From JAJFJD01 sp965228695 (lineage in GTDB: Bacteria; Pseudomonadota; Alphaproteobacteria; UBA8366): a DNA stretch of 64,000 bases. Each line of letters starts with the position of its first letter. The first letter of the stretch is position 1. The DNA lies in NCBI GenBank assembly GCA_965228695.1, contig CBDDIB010000001.1, positions 124,001-188,000 of the forward strand, read 5' to 3'. Made by a program: the position numbers and the translations under genes. The notes below the pieces were generated by a model. It did no database searches. It saw only the letters and a list, made by a program, of their open reading frames with translations, and was not told the origin of the DNA. Below, in pieces: positions 17,739 through 25,934 of the stretch.

Positions 17739-18635
17739 ATGTTCGAAATCCGTGACCCGTCCTTTCACGACATCATTGCAGAGAATGCCAATTTAGAGAC
17801 CGTCACCGACGGATTCACCTTCACCGAAGGCCCGATCTGGCACCCGACCGAACATTGGCTCGTCTTCTCCGACGTCGCCGAGAGCCGCCAGTACCGGTGG
17901 TCGGAAAGCGCGGGATTAACGATCTTTCGCTGCCCATCGAACCAGGCGAATGGCAACGCGTTCGACCGGGAGGGCCGGATCGTCAGCGGTGAACATGCGG
18001 CCTCCCGTCTAATTCGCCACGACCACGACGGGAAGCTGATCCAACCGATCGCCACGCATTACGAAGGCAAGGAACTGAATAGCCCGAACGATGTGGTCGT
18101 CGACAGCAAGGGCCGCATCTGGTTCACCGATCCCGTGTTCGGCCGCATCCGCGAGGATCTGGGCATCCTGCGCGACCAGCAACTCGACATCCAAGGCGTC
18201 TTCCGCCTCGACCCGGACGGGCTCCTCGCACTCGTCGCCAATGATTTCCAACAACCGAACGGCCTGTGCTTCTCGTCGGATGAGTCGACGCTGTTCATCA
18301 ACGACAGCTGGGGTCCGACGATCCGGAACTTTACCGTCAACGACGACGGCACCCTCGGCGGCGGCGATGTCTGGGCCACCGTGACCGGCGACGGCGAAGG
18401 GGTGCCCGACGGCATGAAAACCGATCTGCAAGACCGGATTTTCTGCAACGGCCCCGGCGGCGTGCACGTCTTCGCGCCGGACGGCCTCTGCCTCGGCGTG
18501 ATCAAGACACCCGAGAAATCGACGAACTTTTGTTTCGGCGGGCCGGACCGGTCGGTCCTGTTCATCACCGCATCGACCTCGGTCTATCGAATTCAAACCA
18601 CCACCCAAGGCGCGCCGATGATCCCCGGCCAATAG
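17739..18635 (+). CDS. SMP-30/gluconolactonase family protein
   Basis: A 298-residue six-bladed beta-propeller lactonase. Metal-site residues of the SMP-30/Gnl family are visible: the glutamate of FTEGPIWHP near the start, the asparagine of LNSPNDVVVD, the asparagine of QPNGLCFSSDE and the aspartate of VPDGMKTDLQ. Family members open gluconolactone and related sugar lactones with a divalent metal. Its place in the TRAP operon suggests that the imported or oxidised compound passes through a lactone, which favours a sugar acid or polyol as substrate. No signal peptide is seen. Confidence 0.87.
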   Translation: MFEIRDPSFHDIIAENANLETVTDGFTFTEGPIWHPTEHWLVFSDVAESRQYRWSESAGLTIFRCPSNQANGNAFDREGRIVSGEHAASRLIRHDHDGKLIQPIATHYEGKELNSPNDVVVDSKGRIWFTDPVFGRIREDLGILRDQQLDIQGVFRLDPDGLLALVANDFQQPNGLCFSSDESTLFINDSWGPTIRNFTVNDDGTLGGGDVWATVTGDGEGVPDGMKTDLQDRIFCNGPGGVHVFAPDGLCLGVIKTPEKSTNFCFGGPDRSVLFITASTSVYRIQTTTQGAPMIPGQ

Positions 18636-18732
18636 CGCCGGCAATCCCGCTACGGGTTGACTGATTTTCGCGATCGCCAAACAGTAGTTCCGTGATCGCG
18701 GGCACCTCGAATGACGCAGGAGGGAAACCGAT

Positions 18733-20046
18733 ATGACGACCTATTTGAAACGCGGCAAGAGCGCCGACGAAGTTGCCGAGGACGACGCCAAGGTCCGCCA
18801 GACCGTCGAGGACATCCTGGGCGATATCGAGAAACGCGGCGACGCCGCCGTGCGCGAGTTGGCCCAGAAGTTCGACGGCACCGCACGCGAAGACGCCCGG
18901 CTGAGCGCGGACGAAATCGCCGAAGCGGTCGCCCAGGTCTCGCCGGACGACATCGCCGATATCGAATTCGCCCAGACTCAGATCCGGAATTTCGCGCAGA
19001 AGCAGAAGGAATGCCTCCAGGACCTGGAGGTCGAGACGCTGCCGGGCGTCATCCTCGGGCATAAGAACGTGCCGGTGAATTCCGTCGGCTGCTACGTGCC
19101 CGGCGGCAAGTACCCGATGGTCGCCTCGGCGCATATGAGCGTGGTGACCGCCAAGGTCGCGGGGGTGAAGCGCATCGTCGCCTCCGCCCCGCCGCAGGAC
19201 GGTAAACCGCATCCCGCGGTCGTCGCGGCCATGCATATGGCCGGCGCGGATGAAATCCTGTTGCTGGGCGGCGTGCAGGCGGTCGGCGCAATGGCGCTCG
19301 GCACCGAGACGATCGACCCCGTCGACATGCTGGTCGGCCCCGGCAACATGTTCGTCGCCGAAGCCAAGCGGCAATTGTTCGGCCGGGTCGGGATCGACCT
19401 GTTCGCCGGCCCGACGGAGACGCTGGTGATCGCCGACGATACGGTCGATGCGGAAATCTGCGCGGTCGACCTGTTGGGCCAGGCGGAGCACGGCCCGACC
19501 TCGCCCGCGGCGCTGCTGACCAACTCCCGCAAACTCGCCGAGGAAACGATGGCCGAGGTCGAGCGGCAGTTGGGCGTCCTGCCGACCGCCGACATCGCCC
19601 GGCAGGCCTGGCAGGATTACGGCTCGGTTATCCTGTGCGAGACGCTCGACGAGATGATCGAGGAAGCCGACGCGCTGGCCTACGAACATGTCCAGGTAAT
19701 GACCGAGGACCCCGATTACTTCGCCGACAACATGAGCAACTACGGCGCGCTGTTCCTCGGCCCGCGCACCAACGTGTCCTACGGCGACAAGGTGATCGGG
19801 ACGAACCACACGCTGCCGACGAAGAAAGCGGCCCGTTACACCGGCGGTCTTTGGGTCGGCAAGTTCATGAAGACCTGCACGTATCAGAAGGTCCTGACCG
19901 ATGAAGCCTCGGCGATGATCGGCGGATACTGTTCGCGGCTCTGCGCCATCGAAGGGTTCGCAGGCCACGGCGAGCAGGCCAACATCCGCGTGCGGCGCTA
20001 TGGCGGCGGCAACGTGGAACCGTATGGCGCGGTGGCGAAGCGATGA
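18733..20046 (+). CDS. histidinol dehydrogenase-family enzyme, sulfopropanediol dehydrogenase (HpsN)-like
   Basis: A 437-residue zinc-dependent dehydrogenase of the HisD family. The expected zinc ligands (Gln250, His253, Asp352, His412) and catalytic pair Glu318-His319 are all present, so it should be active. The context is a TRAP catabolic operon with no other his genes. From memory, blocks such as GCYVPGGKYP and RYTGGLWVGKFMKT resemble HpsN, which oxidises 2,3-dihydroxypropane-1-sulfonate to sulfolactate, more than biosynthetic HisD. Related uncharacterised proteins may oxidise other polyols. GGAGGG precedes the ATG. The SDR start overlaps the last 4 nt. Confidence 0.82.
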   Translation: MTTYLKRGKSADEVAEDDAKVRQTVEDILGDIEKRGDAAVRELAQKFDGTAREDARLSADEIAEAVAQVSPDDIADIEFAQTQIRNFAQKQKECLQDLEVETLPGVILGHKNVPVNSVGCYVPGGKYPMVASAHMSVVTAKVAGVKRIVASAPPQDGKPHPAVVAAMHMAGADEILLLGGVQAVGAMALGTETIDPVDMLVGPGNMFVAEAKRQLFGRVGIDLFAGPTETLVIADDTVDAEICAVDLLGQAEHGPTSPAALLTNSRKLAEETMAEVERQLGVLPTADIARQAWQDYGSVILCETLDEMIEEADALAYEHVQVMTEDPDYFADNMSNYGALFLGPRTNVSYGDKVIGTNHTLPTKKAARYTGGLWVGKFMKTCTYQKVLTDEASAMIGGYCSRLCAIEGFAGHGEQANIRVRRYGGGNVEPYGAVAKR

Positions 20047-20819
20047 CCGACCCGGTGATCCTGCCGAAGACGCCGAGCTTCCGGCTCGACGGACGGCGTG
20101 CGCTGGTCACCGGCGCGGGGCGCGGCCTCGGCGTGCCGATGGCCGCCGCCCTGGCCGAAGCCGGGGCCGATGTCGTGCTGGCGGCCCGCACCTTCGCGGA
20201 AGTCGACGCGGTCGCCGAGGCGATCCGCACACGCGGCGAGAAAGCCGAAGCCGTGGCGCTGGACGTGACAGATACGGCCGCGGCCGCGGCATTGGTCGAG
20301 GACAAGGGGCCCTTCCAAATCCTCGTCAACAATGCCGGCACCAACCGGCTGGATCATTTCCTGGACGTCAAGGAAGAGGACTTCGACGCGGTTTCCGAGC
20401 TGAACCTTCGCTCCGCCCTGTTCTTGGCGCAGGCGGTCGCCAAGAATTTGATCGCCGCCAAGCTGCCGGGATCGATCATCAACATCTCTTCGCAGATGGG
20501 ACATGTCGGCGGACCGAAGCGGACCGTCTATTGCGCGACTAAACATGCGCTCGAGGGCGCGACCAAGGCGATGGCCTGGGAATTGGCCGAACACGACATT
20601 CGGGTGAACACCGTCGGCCCCACCTTCATCTACACGCCGCTGACCGCGCCGATGTTCGAGGACACCGAGTTCCGCAATTTCGTGGAGTCGAAAATCGCCA
20701 ACGGGAAACTCGGCCAGGTCGAGGACGTCATGGGTGCGGTGGTCTATCTCGCCTCCAACGCCTCCGCGCTCGTCACCGGATCGGCGCTGCTCCTTGATGG
20801 CGGCTGGACCGCGGCCTGA
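20043..20819 (+). CDS. SDR family oxidoreductase
   Basis: A 258-residue classical short-chain dehydrogenase. The Rossmann motif is TGAGRGLG (residues 23-30), NNAG lies at 96-99, and the catalytic Ser149/150, Tyr163 and Lys167 (YCATK) are present. The C-terminus LLLDGGWTAA is typical. It overlaps the HpsN-like gene by 4 nt (ATGA) and is probably coupled to it. It may oxidise a hydroxyl of the same substrate or epimerise it in concert; in DHPS loci, accessory dehydrogenases (HpsO/HpsP) do this, but homology to them was not tested. Confidence 0.88.
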   Translation: MTDPVILPKTPSFRLDGRRALVTGAGRGLGVPMAAALAEAGADVVLAARTFAEVDAVAEAIRTRGEKAEAVALDVTDTAAAAALVEDKGPFQILVNNAGTNRLDHFLDVKEEDFDAVSELNLRSALFLAQAVAKNLIAAKLPGSIINISSQMGHVGGPKRTVYCATKHALEGATKAMAWELAEHDIRVNTVGPTFIYTPLTAPMFEDTEFRNFVESKIANGKLGQVEDVMGAVVYLASNASALVTGSALLLDGGWTAA

Positions 20820-20904
20820 CCGCATTGCCTGCTGATCCGTCGACCCTCCGACCGCGTAGTAGGGTGAGGATGGGCGAACGCCGCCGACAGCGAGGCATGC
20901 CACC

Positions 20905-21306
20905 ATGACTATTACTGCCCTCTACGCCGGAATTCTAGGGCTTCTGTATCTGCCGCTCGCGGCCAACATCATCCGCATTCGCCGTGCCGACAGCATAAGC
21001 CTGGGCGACGGCGGCAACGCTCTGCTCGAACGCCGCATTCGGGCGCATGGCAACTTTGCAGAATACGCACCAATCGCGTTGATCTTGATCGCGCTGGCCG
21101 AAGCGGGCGGCAGTCCGTCCTGGCTGGTCCATGTATTAGGCATTGCGCTTGTCATCGGACGAACCCTACACGCCGTCGCGTTGACGTCGCTCACCCCCCG
21201 GTCGATGGCTCGGGTCGGGGGTATGGTCGCGACGCTGAACGTCATCGGCATCGCCGCCGTTGCCTGTATCGTCATCGCGGCTCAAGCGCTGATCTACGGC
21301 AGTTAA
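20905..21306 (+). CDS. MAPEG family membrane protein
   Basis: A 133-residue membrane protein with four hydrophobic helices and the MAPEG pattern: an R-x-x-R-A-D-S-I-S-L-G-D-G region after helix 1 and E-R-R-I-R-A-H-x-N-F-x-E-Y-A-P, the loop that contacts glutathione in related enzymes. Bacterial members of this YecN-like branch are poorly characterised. It is monocistronic as far as can be seen. Confidence 0.87.
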   Translation: MTITALYAGILGLLYLPLAANIIRIRRADSISLGDGGNALLERRIRAHGNFAEYAPIALILIALAEAGGSPSWLVHVLGIALVIGRTLHAVALTSLTPRSMARVGGMVATLNVIGIAAVACIVIAAQALIYGS

Positions 21307-21440
21307 TCCCTAGACCGTGGACTCAAATCCCGAAAGTCAGAGCCGGAGGGCATCGCGCTTGACGAAGGCGAGAAAGGTGTCAGCGTGTTTCTCATGCCAC
21401 ATCGCTATGCGCCTACACCGCCGGAAGAGGAGATCGGTAT

Positions 21441-21857
21441 ATGCTGGAAGGAACGTGCCACTGCGGTGAAGTCGGCTGGACTCTCGAAACATTGCCGGCG
21501 TCGGCCACGGCATGCAATTGCACGATTTGTCGGCGCTACGGCGCCCTGTGGGCCTACGGTTACATTGGCGATGATATTCAAACGACCGGGCATTCACGTA
21601 CCTATCTTCGCCGCGATAGCGGGGATATCTGTTTCCACTTCTGCGCCAATTGCGGGTGTGTAACGCACTACGTTGCCAGCGCCGAGGATGATAACGGGCG
21701 CACCCGGGCTGCCGTAAACCTACGGATGTCCGATCCTTCACCGATTGGTGAGGTTCCAATCCGTCACTTCGAGGGGCACGATAGCTTTTTCGAGGGGCAC
21801 GATAGCTTTAAAGAGCTTCCCCGTGACGGCCGGACGGTGAAGGACATGTGGTTCTGA
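21441..21857 (+). CDS. GFA/CENP-V family zinc protein
   Basis: A 138-residue protein of the glutathione-dependent formaldehyde-activating (GFA) family. Zinc cysteines occur in the usual order: GTCHCGEV near the N-terminus, CNCTICRRYGALW, then FCANCGCVTHY. AGAGGAG precedes the ATG. An exact 21-bp tandem duplication near the C-terminus gives the repeated heptapeptide FEGHDSF, so this copy is seven residues longer than an unduplicated form; the frame is kept. Most family members have no proven formaldehyde activity. Confidence 0.85.
   Translation: MLEGTCHCGEVGWTLETLPASATACNCTICRRYGALWAYGYIGDDIQTTGHSRTYLRRDSGDICFHFCANCGCVTHYVASAEDDNGRTRAAVNLRMSDPSPIGEVPIRHFEGHDSFFEGHDSFKELPRDGRTVKDMWF
21768..21809 (+). 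repeat. exact 21-bp tandem duplication inside the GFA gene
   Basis: The two 21-nt units at 21768-21788 and 21789-21809 are identical, each encoding FEGHDSF. The perfect identity suggests a recent slippage or duplication event. Confidence 0.95.
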
Positions 21858-21908
21858 CGCATTTCCCGAACGCGGTCATCCACACTCGATTGTTCATGAA
21901 TACAGAAC

Positions 21909-22724
21909 CTAGTCGTCCCCGCTTTCCCGGACCGACTCCAAGGTCGGCATGTTGTAGCGGTCCTCGGGGTTGAGCCAGCCTTTGTAGTTCGGCTTGCGCT
22001 TCTCGGCGAAGGCGGCACGCGATTCCATCCGGTCGTTCTTATCCCCGTGCTCGTGCAGCGCCGCCGCGAGCTTCTCGAGATCGGGCGCCACGGCCGGGCG
22101 CATCTGGCGCATCATGTAGACCGTGTTGACGCGGGACGCGGGCGGCAGCGTCAGCAAATGCTCCGCCATCTCATAGGCGGTCGGCATCAAGTCGTCGGGA
22201 TCGACCAGCCGGTTGATATAGCCCACTTCGTACAACCGCTCGGCGGTGAAACGGAAGCCGAGCGCCATTTCCGTCGCCACCGGATGCGGCAGGCCGGCGA
22301 AATGGCCGTGGTTGTACCCGCCGAGCAGCCAACGCTTTGCTTCGGAGACCTCGAACACCGCGCCGCGCACCGCCACCCGCAGATCGGTGCGTTCGACAAG
22401 CATGAAGCCGCCGCCCATGGCGAAACCGTTGACCGCGGCGATGACCGGCTTGTCGATCTCGCCCGCCTTCCAGGGATCGTGGACCGGTGCGCCGTCGCTG
22501 CCGGGCGCGCCGCGCTCCAGGGATTCCTTCATATCCTCGCCCGCGCAGAAGGCCCGCCCGGTCCCGGTGAAGACCGCGACTTCCAAATCCGGATCATCCT
22601 TGAACTCGGTGAAGGCCGCCGCCATTTCGCTCCGAAGTTGAAAACCCAACGCATTCATCCGTTCGGGCCGGTTCAGGCGGATCGTCATGATCTGCCCGCG
22701 GCGCTCCGTTTCCACCATCGCCAT
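21909..22724 (-). CDS. enoyl-CoA hydratase/isomerase family protein
   Basis: A 271-residue crotonase-fold protein. The ATG at 22724 follows GGGAGAA, whereas the frame open to 22910 adds only arginine-rich sequence. The CoA oxyanion-hole blocks are GRAFCAGEDM and NGFAMGGGFML. After them comes EVSEAKRWLLGG, where hydratases carry one catalytic glutamate; the exact chemistry (hydratase, isomerase or thioesterase) is not settled. It is divergent from the EamA permease across 160 bp. Confidence 0.87.
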   Translation of the reverse strand: MAMVETERRGQIMTIRLNRPERMNALGFQLRSEMAAAFTEFKDDPDLEVAVFTGTGRAFCAGEDMKESLERGAPGSDGAPVHDPWKAGEIDKPVIAAVNGFAMGGGFMLVERTDLRVAVRGAVFEVSEAKRWLLGGYNHGHFAGLPHPVATEMALGFRFTAERLYEVGYINRLVDPDDLMPTAYEMAEHLLTLPPASRVNTVYMMRQMRPAVAPDLEKLAAALHEHGDKNDRMESRAAFAEKRKPNYKGWLNPEDRYNMPTLESVRESGDD

Positions 22725-22883
22725 CGCATATTCTCCCGTTGCAATAGAATAGCCGGCATCGGGGCGACACACGGCTGCATAAAGACTAGGGCATTGTCGT
22801 GTATCCGCCACGTTATGGCTAGTCCGGGCCGGGCGCCGTGCTATAGAGACGCGCCCATCCGCCGCACCGCACCCCGGAGTCTC

Positions 22884-23783
22884 ATGTCCGCAAGCACGTC
22901 TACCGCGCATCCTGCCGCACTCCGGGGCATCGGCTTTATGGTGGCCGGCTGCGCCTTCCTGATGATGAGCGACGCGGTCTCCAAGTGGTTAAGCCAGACC
23001 TATCCGATCGGCCAGATCATGAGCATGCGCAACGTCTTCGTGATGATCCCGATCCTCATCGTGGTCTGGCACCGGAACAGCTTCGCCGAATTACGGGTCA
23101 AAAGTTGGGGCGGGCAGACGATGCGGGCGGGCTTCCATGTCGCGTCCGCCGCGTTCTTCGTGACCAGCATCACTTACCTGCCTTTGGCCGACGTGCATGC
23201 GATCGCTTTCGCGGGACCGATCTTCATCGCCGCGATGGCGCCCTTCCTCCTGGGCGAGTCCGTCGGCTGGCGGCGCTGGACGGCGATCTTGTTCGGTTTC
23301 GCCGGCGTGCTCATCATGCTGCGGCCGACCGGCGCAGGCATCCAATGGATCGGGCTGATCCCGCTCGCGGCGGCCTTTTCGGCGGCATTACGCGATGTCT
23401 CGACGCGATGGCTCAGCAAGACCGATACGTCGATCTCGATCCTGTTCTTTTCGTCCATCGCCGTGATCATCGGCGGCATGACGACGATACCCTGGGGGTG
23501 GGAGCCCTTGACCTGGACCGCGACCGGCCTGTTCATGGTGAACGGGTTGGTCAACGGCACCGCGCATTTCCTGATCATCGAATCCTACCGGCGGGCCCAG
23601 GCCCCGGTCGTCGCACCCTTCAAATACTCGATGCTGCTGTGGGCCACGCTGTTCGGATTCCTGATCTGGGGGCATTTGCCCGACCGCTGGATCATCTTCG
23701 GCGCGCTGGCCGTGGTGGCAAGCGGGCTGTACATTCTGCATCGGGAACAGCGGGCGGCCGCCGCCGCGGCCAAGACTTCCTAG
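22884..23783 (+). CDS. DMT family (EamA) transporter
   Basis: A 299-residue permease with about ten membrane helices in two EamA repeats. The first starts at GIGFMVAGCAFLMMSDAVSKWL and contains the typical R-N (SMRNVF) after helix 2. The second starts near IGLIPLAAAFSAALRDVSTRW and ends with a GALAVVASGLYILHRE tail. The ATG at 22884 was chosen because the long open frame upstream is antisense to the hydratase gene. Metabolite or amino-acid export is typical for the family; no substrate is indicated. Confidence 0.87.
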   Translation: MSASTSTAHPAALRGIGFMVAGCAFLMMSDAVSKWLSQTYPIGQIMSMRNVFVMIPILIVVWHRNSFAELRVKSWGGQTMRAGFHVASAAFFVTSITYLPLADVHAIAFAGPIFIAAMAPFLLGESVGWRRWTAILFGFAGVLIMLRPTGAGIQWIGLIPLAAAFSAALRDVSTRWLSKTDTSISILFFSSIAVIIGGMTTIPWGWEPLTWTATGLFMVNGLVNGTAHFLIIESYRRAQAPVVAPFKYSMLLWATLFGFLIWGHLPDRWIIFGALAVVASGLYILHREQRAAAAAAKTS

Positions 23784-23840
23784 GCCGCCGAACTATGTTA
23801 CTGTTTTCCCCAGCCAGCCACAGAGGACCAGGATCGCACC

Positions 23841-24632
23841 ATGATCGTAGAGCAGATTTGGACCAATAACGCCTACCGCAACTTCAACTATCTCATCGCC
23901 TGCCCCGATACCGGCGAAGCGATGGCGATCGACCCGCTGGACCATGAGAAATGCCTGGCCGCCGCCAAGGACAAGGGTTGGGAAATCACACAGATCCTGA
24001 ATACGCATCATCACGGCGACCATATCGGCGGCAACGGCCCGGTGGTCGACGCGACCGGCGCGAAAATCCTGGCGCATGCGGGCGCGTCGGACAAAATCCC
24101 GAACATGGACCGCGGTCTCGGCGCGGGCGACGTCATCAAGATCGGCAATTCGGTCGAGCTGGAATGCCTCGACACGCCGGGCCACACCATGAGCCATATT
24201 TGCCTGATGTCGCGCACGGACGTGCCCGCGCTGTTCTGCGGCGACACGCTGTTCAACGCCGGTGCCGGCAACTGCCACAACGGCGGCCACCCGGCCGAAC
24301 TGTACGACACCTTCGCGAACCAGCTCGCCAAGCTGCCGGAAGAAACGCTGATTTATCCGGGGCACGACTACATCGCCAACAATTTGGAATTCACGTTGGA
24401 CCGCGAACCCGACAATCCCCGCGCGGGCGCGCTGTTGAAGGAAGTCGAGAATCAGGACACCAACGAGCCGCTCGTCTCGACGATGGCGTTGGAGAAGGAG
24501 ATCAACACCTTCTTCCGCCTGCAGAACCCGTCGGTGATCAAGGCGTTGCAGGAGAAGTTCAGCGATCTGCCGGAGAACCCGGATCCCAAGACCGTCTTCC
24601 TAAAGCTGCGCGAACTGCGCAACGACTGGTAG
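23841..24632 (+). CDS. gloB: hydroxyacylglutathione hydrolase (glyoxalase II)
   Basis: A 263-residue metallo-beta-lactamase-fold enzyme that hydrolyses S-D-lactoylglutathione in methylglyoxal detoxification. The binuclear metal motif T-H-H-H-G-D-H is at residues 55-61, followed by PGHTMSH, CGDTLFNAGAGNC and YPGHDYI, each giving a metal ligand. The C-terminal helical domain with glutathione-contact residues (REPDNPRAG) is complete, which separates GloB from other MBL-fold proteins. Confidence 0.92.
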   Translation: MIVEQIWTNNAYRNFNYLIACPDTGEAMAIDPLDHEKCLAAAKDKGWEITQILNTHHHGDHIGGNGPVVDATGAKILAHAGASDKIPNMDRGLGAGDVIKIGNSVELECLDTPGHTMSHICLMSRTDVPALFCGDTLFNAGAGNCHNGGHPAELYDTFANQLAKLPEETLIYPGHDYIANNLEFTLDREPDNPRAGALLKEVENQDTNEPLVSTMALEKEINTFFRLQNPSVIKALQEKFSDLPENPDPKTVFLKLRELRNDW

Positions 24633-24648
24633 GGAGCGAGCCTCAGCG

Positions 24649-25779
24649 ATGATCCCGAACCAACGCGACCAGTTCGATATCCCCGACGAGGTCGTCTACC
24701 TCAACTGCGCGTCGCAGTCGCCGCTGTTGAACAGCGTCTGCCGCGCCGGGGAAGAGGGCGTGCTGCGCAAGGCTCATCCCTGGACCGACTTCCGGACCGA
24801 AGCCGCCGCCAATGCGGAACAGGCGCGTGGCCTGTTCGCCCAGTTGATCGGCGCCACCGCGGACGATGTCGCCATCGTCCCGGCAACCAGCTACGGCATA
24901 TCGGTCGCGGCGCGGAACTTGCCGTTGGCCGGCGGACAGCGCGTGGTAACGCTGGACAACCAGTTTCCGTCGAATTTTCATGCCTGGCGGGTCTCGGCCG
25001 AAGACGCCGGCGCCGACTTGCATCAAGTCGCCCGGCCCGATGACGGCGATTGGACATCCGCCGTCCTGGCCGCGATCGACGACCATACTTCGGTCGTGGC
25101 CCTGCCGCCCTGCCATTGGACCGACGGCGGCGCGCTCGACCTCGGCGTGATCGGCGAAAAGTGCCGGGCCGTCGGCGCCGCCTTCGTGATCGACGCGACC
25201 CAGGCCGCCGGGGCCGCCCCCATCGACGTGAAACGGTTACAGCCCGATTTCCTCGTCTCGTCCGCCTACAAATGGCTGCTCTGTCCCTACACCTTGGCCT
25301 TTCTGTACGCCGCGCCGCACCGGCAGTCGGGACGGCCCATCGAATTCCACGAATGGGCGGTATCCGGGATGGAAAACCGGTCCAGCGACCGCGACCCGAC
25401 GGCGGCGGCCATCGGCGCGCGGCGGTACGACATGGGCGAACGCAACAATCCGATCAACCTGTTAATGGCGGCCACCGCCTTACAGCAACTCATCGAATGG
25501 ACGCCCGCTGAGGTTGCCGACACGATCATGCCGCTGACCGACCGGGTCGCCGCGGCAGCGCGCGACCGGGGCTATGCGGTGCCGCCGGACGCGCATCGCG
25601 TAGCGCACTACATCGGCATGCGGTTGCCGAACGGCCTGCCCGACCGCGCGGACGAGCGGTTGGCGGAAAAGAACGTCCATATCAGCCTGCGCGGGGATTC
25701 CCTGCGGGTCAGTCCGCATATCTTCAATACCGCCGAGGATATCGACCGGCTCTTTACCGAGTTGGACCGGATCACCTGA
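24649..25779 (+). CDS. class V aminotransferase-fold PLP enzyme (second copy)
   Basis: A 376-residue PLP enzyme of the class V group. Asp182 and Gln185 (IDATQAAGA) contact the cofactor and Lys208 (SSAYKWLL) forms the aldimine. The A-Y-K-W-L-L-C-P-Y context and the overall size resemble isopenicillin-epimerase-like and kynureninase-related proteins more than IscS. It begins 17 nt after gloB with GGGAGCGAG as the ribosome site, so the two may be co-transcribed. It is a distant paralogue of the enzyme at 8860-10089. Substrate unknown. Confidence 0.85.
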   Translation: MIPNQRDQFDIPDEVVYLNCASQSPLLNSVCRAGEEGVLRKAHPWTDFRTEAAANAEQARGLFAQLIGATADDVAIVPATSYGISVAARNLPLAGGQRVVTLDNQFPSNFHAWRVSAEDAGADLHQVARPDDGDWTSAVLAAIDDHTSVVALPPCHWTDGGALDLGVIGEKCRAVGAAFVIDATQAAGAAPIDVKRLQPDFLVSSAYKWLLCPYTLAFLYAAPHRQSGRPIEFHEWAVSGMENRSSDRDPTAAAIGARRYDMGERNNPINLLMAATALQQLIEWTPAEVADTIMPLTDRVAAAARDRGYAVPPDAHRVAHYIGMRLPNGLPDRADERLAEKNVHISLRGDSLRVSPHIFNTAEDIDRLFTELDRIT

Positions 25780-25934
25780 GCCGATTTATCCTGACGCGGC
25801 GTCGCCGGCCTGCGCGCGCCTGCGTGAATCTATAAGGACAATCCCGTCATCCGGAACCGGGCGAGCCGACGCCGGTTCGACGCGATGAAACCACCCCGCA
25901 ATTGTTCGGGAAAGCAGCAAAAGAGGACAGAACC

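Noticed and set aside
18565..19968. A 467-codon leftward frame opposite the HpsN-like gene
   Set aside because: Repetitive, histidine- and arginine-rich shadow; the forward frame keeps every zinc and catalytic residue.
18733..20046. Biosynthetic histidinol dehydrogenase as the call
   Set aside because: No other his genes are near. It lies in a TRAP catabolic operon and its sequence blocks look HpsN-like, though the HisD active site is kept.
21768..21809. Target-site duplication of a mobile element
   Set aside because: The repeat units are directly adjacent with nothing between them, so there was no insertion here.
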